From contig NZ_CP088273.1 of the NCBI RefSeq assembly GCF_020731415.2, positions 1,183,001 to 1,247,000 of the forward strand: a DNA stretch of 64,000 bases. Reading direction: 5' to 3'. This document shows positions 62,524-64,000 of the stretch, piece after piece. A program made the translations under genes and the position numbers. Under the pieces are notes generated by a model that searched no databases, was not told where the DNA came from, and worked only from the letters and a program-made list of their open reading frames with translations. The DNA comes from Phyllobacterium sp. T1293 (GTDB lineage Bacteria; Pseudomonadota; Alphaproteobacteria; Rhizobiales; Rhizobiaceae). Position 1 is the first letter of the stretch, and every line of letters starts with the position of its first letter.

Positions 62524-63207
62524 TTACGCCGTGGCGTAACGTGGGACGCTCACTGGACGGCTGTTAAAGCCGGGGAGTGCATTCTTCAGGCTCTGGGTAA
62601 GGTCGGAAAAATTCTGATAGCCAACGAAGGGAATGGCCCTTTCGGTGCAAAATTCGGCAAGTTTGTCTTTGGCAAACACCAGTTCCGGCTTGTCAGAGAC
62701 GCAGAAATCGGAACGGCCGTCACCGATATAAACGCGTGTATCGAAAGCCTCGACCGAGCGGCATTTGCAGACGCCGGCGGCCGATGAACAATCGGCATCG
62801 CTGTAAGGCGAGCTTAACTGATAGCGCGTGTGGCCGTTAATGCCCGATATCGTCAGTTTGTTGGCGATAACAGGCAGGTAATCGAGATTGTAGCGGGCAA
62901 GGATGCGTTTGATGAAATAGTCAACGCCATCGCTTATAATGGTGACAGGGATAGCCTGTGCCCAGCAAAAATCGACGAAAGCGGGGAAGGTGGGATCAAT
63001 GGCAATATCGTCAAGTGCGCGGTCCAGCTCCTGATTCGTAGCCTGGATCAGGGCGATTTGACGTGCCATACATTCCGCGGAACCAATAAGACCCTGCTTC
63101 CATTCCTGTTCGATTTCCTCCCATTTCGGGCTGGCCAATCGTTCCAGAATGAAATCTGTGGCGTCTTCGAGGGAAATGGTCCCGTCGAAATCACAAAATA
63201 CATGCAT
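62524..63207 (-). CDS. HAD-superfamily phosphatase, MtnX-like (cluster gene 1)
   Basis: 227 aa HAD-IB phosphatase. Nucleophile D-F-D-G-T at 6-10, motif II T-I-I-S-D-G, and motif III G-D-G-R-S-D, followed by a cysteine cluster (D-C-S-S-A-A-G-V-C-K-C) as in MtnX. The MtnX substrate is a phosphorylated keto-sugar of methionine salvage, but no other salvage gene is near, so a different phosphoester is likely. GAGGAG lies seven bases before the ATG and is paired in a hairpin. First gene of the eight-gene unit. Confidence 0.9.
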   Translation of the reverse strand: MHVFCDFDGTISLEDATDFILERLASPKWEEIEQEWKQGLIGSAECMARQIALIQATNQELDRALDDIAIDPTFPAFVDFCWAQAIPVTIISDGVDYFIKRILARYNLDYLPVIANKLTISGINGHTRYQLSSPYSDADCSSAAGVCKCRSVEAFDTRVYIGDGRSDFCVSDKPELVFAKDKLAEFCTERAIPFVGYQNFSDLTQSLKNALPGFNSRPVSVPRYATA

Positions 63208-63214
63208 GCAGACA

Positions 63215-63235
63215 CTCCTCGTGCAATGTGAGGAG
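63215..63235 (-). promoter_or_regulatory. Hairpin over the ribosome site of the first cluster gene
   Basis: CTCCTC (63215-63220) and GAGGAG (63230-63235) pair around a 9-base loop. On the minus-strand transcript the stem contains the GAGGAG Shine-Dalgarno of the HAD phosphatase gene. Confidence 0.4.
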
Positions 63236-63266
63236 CTTCTAGCATTCAGGACTGATCGCTAAATTA

Positions 63267-63283
63267 TGCCAAGATGATGCCAA
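63267..63283 (-). promoter_or_regulatory. Direct repeat, candidate response-regulator box
   Basis: On the minus strand TTGGCA-N5-TTGGCA, an exact repeat with an 11-base period, 60-76 bases upstream of the first cluster gene. OmpR-family regulators such as PhoP and PmrA bind 6-5-6 direct repeats. Confidence 0.5.
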
Positions 63284-63328
63284 ACTGAAATCAGCAAAGG
63301 CCTTCAGGCTTACTTGGAAACAGCAAAA

Positions 63329-64000
63329 TTAAGCTTTTGGTAGAAGCACTTCCACGAGTAGACCCTTGCCTGAGGCCGGAGACTTCAAAGCGATCGTGCC
63401 GGACAACCGCTTGATAATATCCGCAACAATCGTCAATCCGAGACCGGTTCCTTCGATCTGCGGTGTATCGATGCGGTAGAATCGCTGGAAAACAGCTTCC
63501 CGGTGATGCTCGGCGATACCGGGACCACTGTCGGAAATGGACAGTCGCCAGAAATTGTTGGCGAGAGTAACGCCTACGCGAATGCGGCCACCTGCGGGTG
63601 TATATTTCACGGCGTTCTCGATCAGGTTGCTGACCATCAGTCGTAACAGAGGGTCGTCAGCCCTTACCAGTGCTTTTTCGTCACCGTCGAGCGACGTATC
63701 CAATGTTTTGGCCGTTATCAAATTGCCCATTTCCGCGACGATTGATGCCACGGTGCTATAAAGTGCGACAGGCTGAAGTTGCATCGGTTGATGGCCAACG
63801 CGCGCTGCGCGCAGCAATTGCTCAATGAGATAGGTGGCTTTTTCATTGCTGATAACGAGGTCGGCAAGAATGGCCTGACGCTCTTTCTCACTGTCGGCTT
63901 GCGACAACATCTGCAAAAGCAGTTTCAGCGCTGCCTGTGGCGTGCGCAGCTGGTGCGCCGCATGATCGGCAAAACGCCTTTCAGCTTTTAGCGAATCATC
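63329..64000 (-). CDS. Sensor histidine kinase, PmrB/QseC-like (N-terminus outside window)
   Basis: The frame is open to the right edge; 223 codons are visible. The dimerisation H-box is R-F-A-D-H-A-A-H-Q-L-R-T-P-Q-A-A-L-K (His, at about residue 16 of the visible part). It is followed by the N-box S-N-L-I-E-N-A-V-K-Y-T, G1 D-S-G-P-G-I-A and G2 G-T-G-L-G-L-T-I-V. The sensor and transmembrane parts, and probably the response regulator, lie beyond 64000. It is 121 bases upstream of the eight-gene cluster in the same direction. Confidence 0.92.
   Translation of the reverse strand, partial: DDSLKAERRFADHAAHQLRTPQAALKLLLQMLSQADSEKERQAILADLVISNEKATYLIEQLLRAARVGHQPMQLQPVALYSTVASIVAEMGNLITAKTLDTSLDGDEKALVRADDPLLRLMVSNLIENAVKYTPAGGRIRVGVTLANNFWRLSISDSGPGIAEHHREAVFQRFYRIDTPQIEGTGLGLTIVADIIKRLSGTIALKSPASGKGLLVEVLLPKA

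Overview
The window reads as chromosomal DNA of an alphaproteobacterium of the Hyphomicrobiales, close to Brucellaceae/Phyllobacteriaceae (Brucella, Ochrobactrum, Phyllobacterium). The evidence is a rhizobial-type phosphatidylcholine synthase (pcs), the iron regulator RirA with Cys91/99/105, a BhuQ/HmuQ-type heme oxygenase, Irr-type operators, an IalB-family protein, and the gene orders gyrA-coaD-ppi-ppi-queA-tgt and glmU-glmS-recG-sdhE-mfd. No transposase, integrase, CRISPR array or rRNA was seen. One tRNA (Lys, TTT) is present. Assignment to the order is inference from protein content; the species cannot be named from here.

Layout. 0-10 kb: end of an AraC regulator, a type II NADH dehydrogenase, MarC, then gyrA, coaD, two cyclophilins, queA and tgt. 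10-15 kb: a TetR-controlled RND efflux operon with a clear palindromic operator. 15-24 kb: small envelope proteins, an OmpR-type two-component pair, a second TetR regulator divergent from a 14-TM drug transporter, and a LysR-controlled Rid/SDR pair. 24-35 kb: tRNA-Lys, ccdA, glmU, glmS, recG, sdhE and mfd. 35-50 kb: a FrnE-like oxidoreductase, a peptide-binding protein, IalB, HspQ, an AEC transporter, a protein methyltransferase, MntH with a Mur-like operator, a UbiH-type hydroxylase, pcs, a frameshifted quinone oxidoreductase, and a BMP-type nucleoside ABC operon. 50-56 kb: an iron-storage and iron-regulation block (bfr, bfd, bhuQ, rirA) with two Irr-like boxes, followed by a run of very small, mostly membrane or secreted, minus-strand genes.

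56.5-64 kb is the most unusual part. Eight tightly packed minus-strand genes (mostly with start/stop overlaps) encode a HAD phosphatase, a class III aminotransferase, an arginase-fold protein with altered motifs, a small ArnE/F-like membrane protein, a membrane fatty-acid desaturase/hydroxylase, an alpha/beta hydrolase with a cysteine in place of the nucleophile serine, a FemAB/BioF2-type acyltransferase, and a second ArnE/F-like membrane protein. A PmrB/QseC-like sensor kinase lies immediately upstream, and a 6-5-6 direct repeat typical of OmpR-family response regulators sits between the two. My inference is a regulated pathway that makes an amine-bearing, acylated envelope metabolite and moves it across the inner membrane. 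The product cannot be read from sequence.

Start codons were reassigned where a Shine-Dalgarno sequence or family alignment argued for it. Three genes below 60 codons (5726-5881, 54396-54554 and 54859-55011) were added from direct reading, with different confidence.
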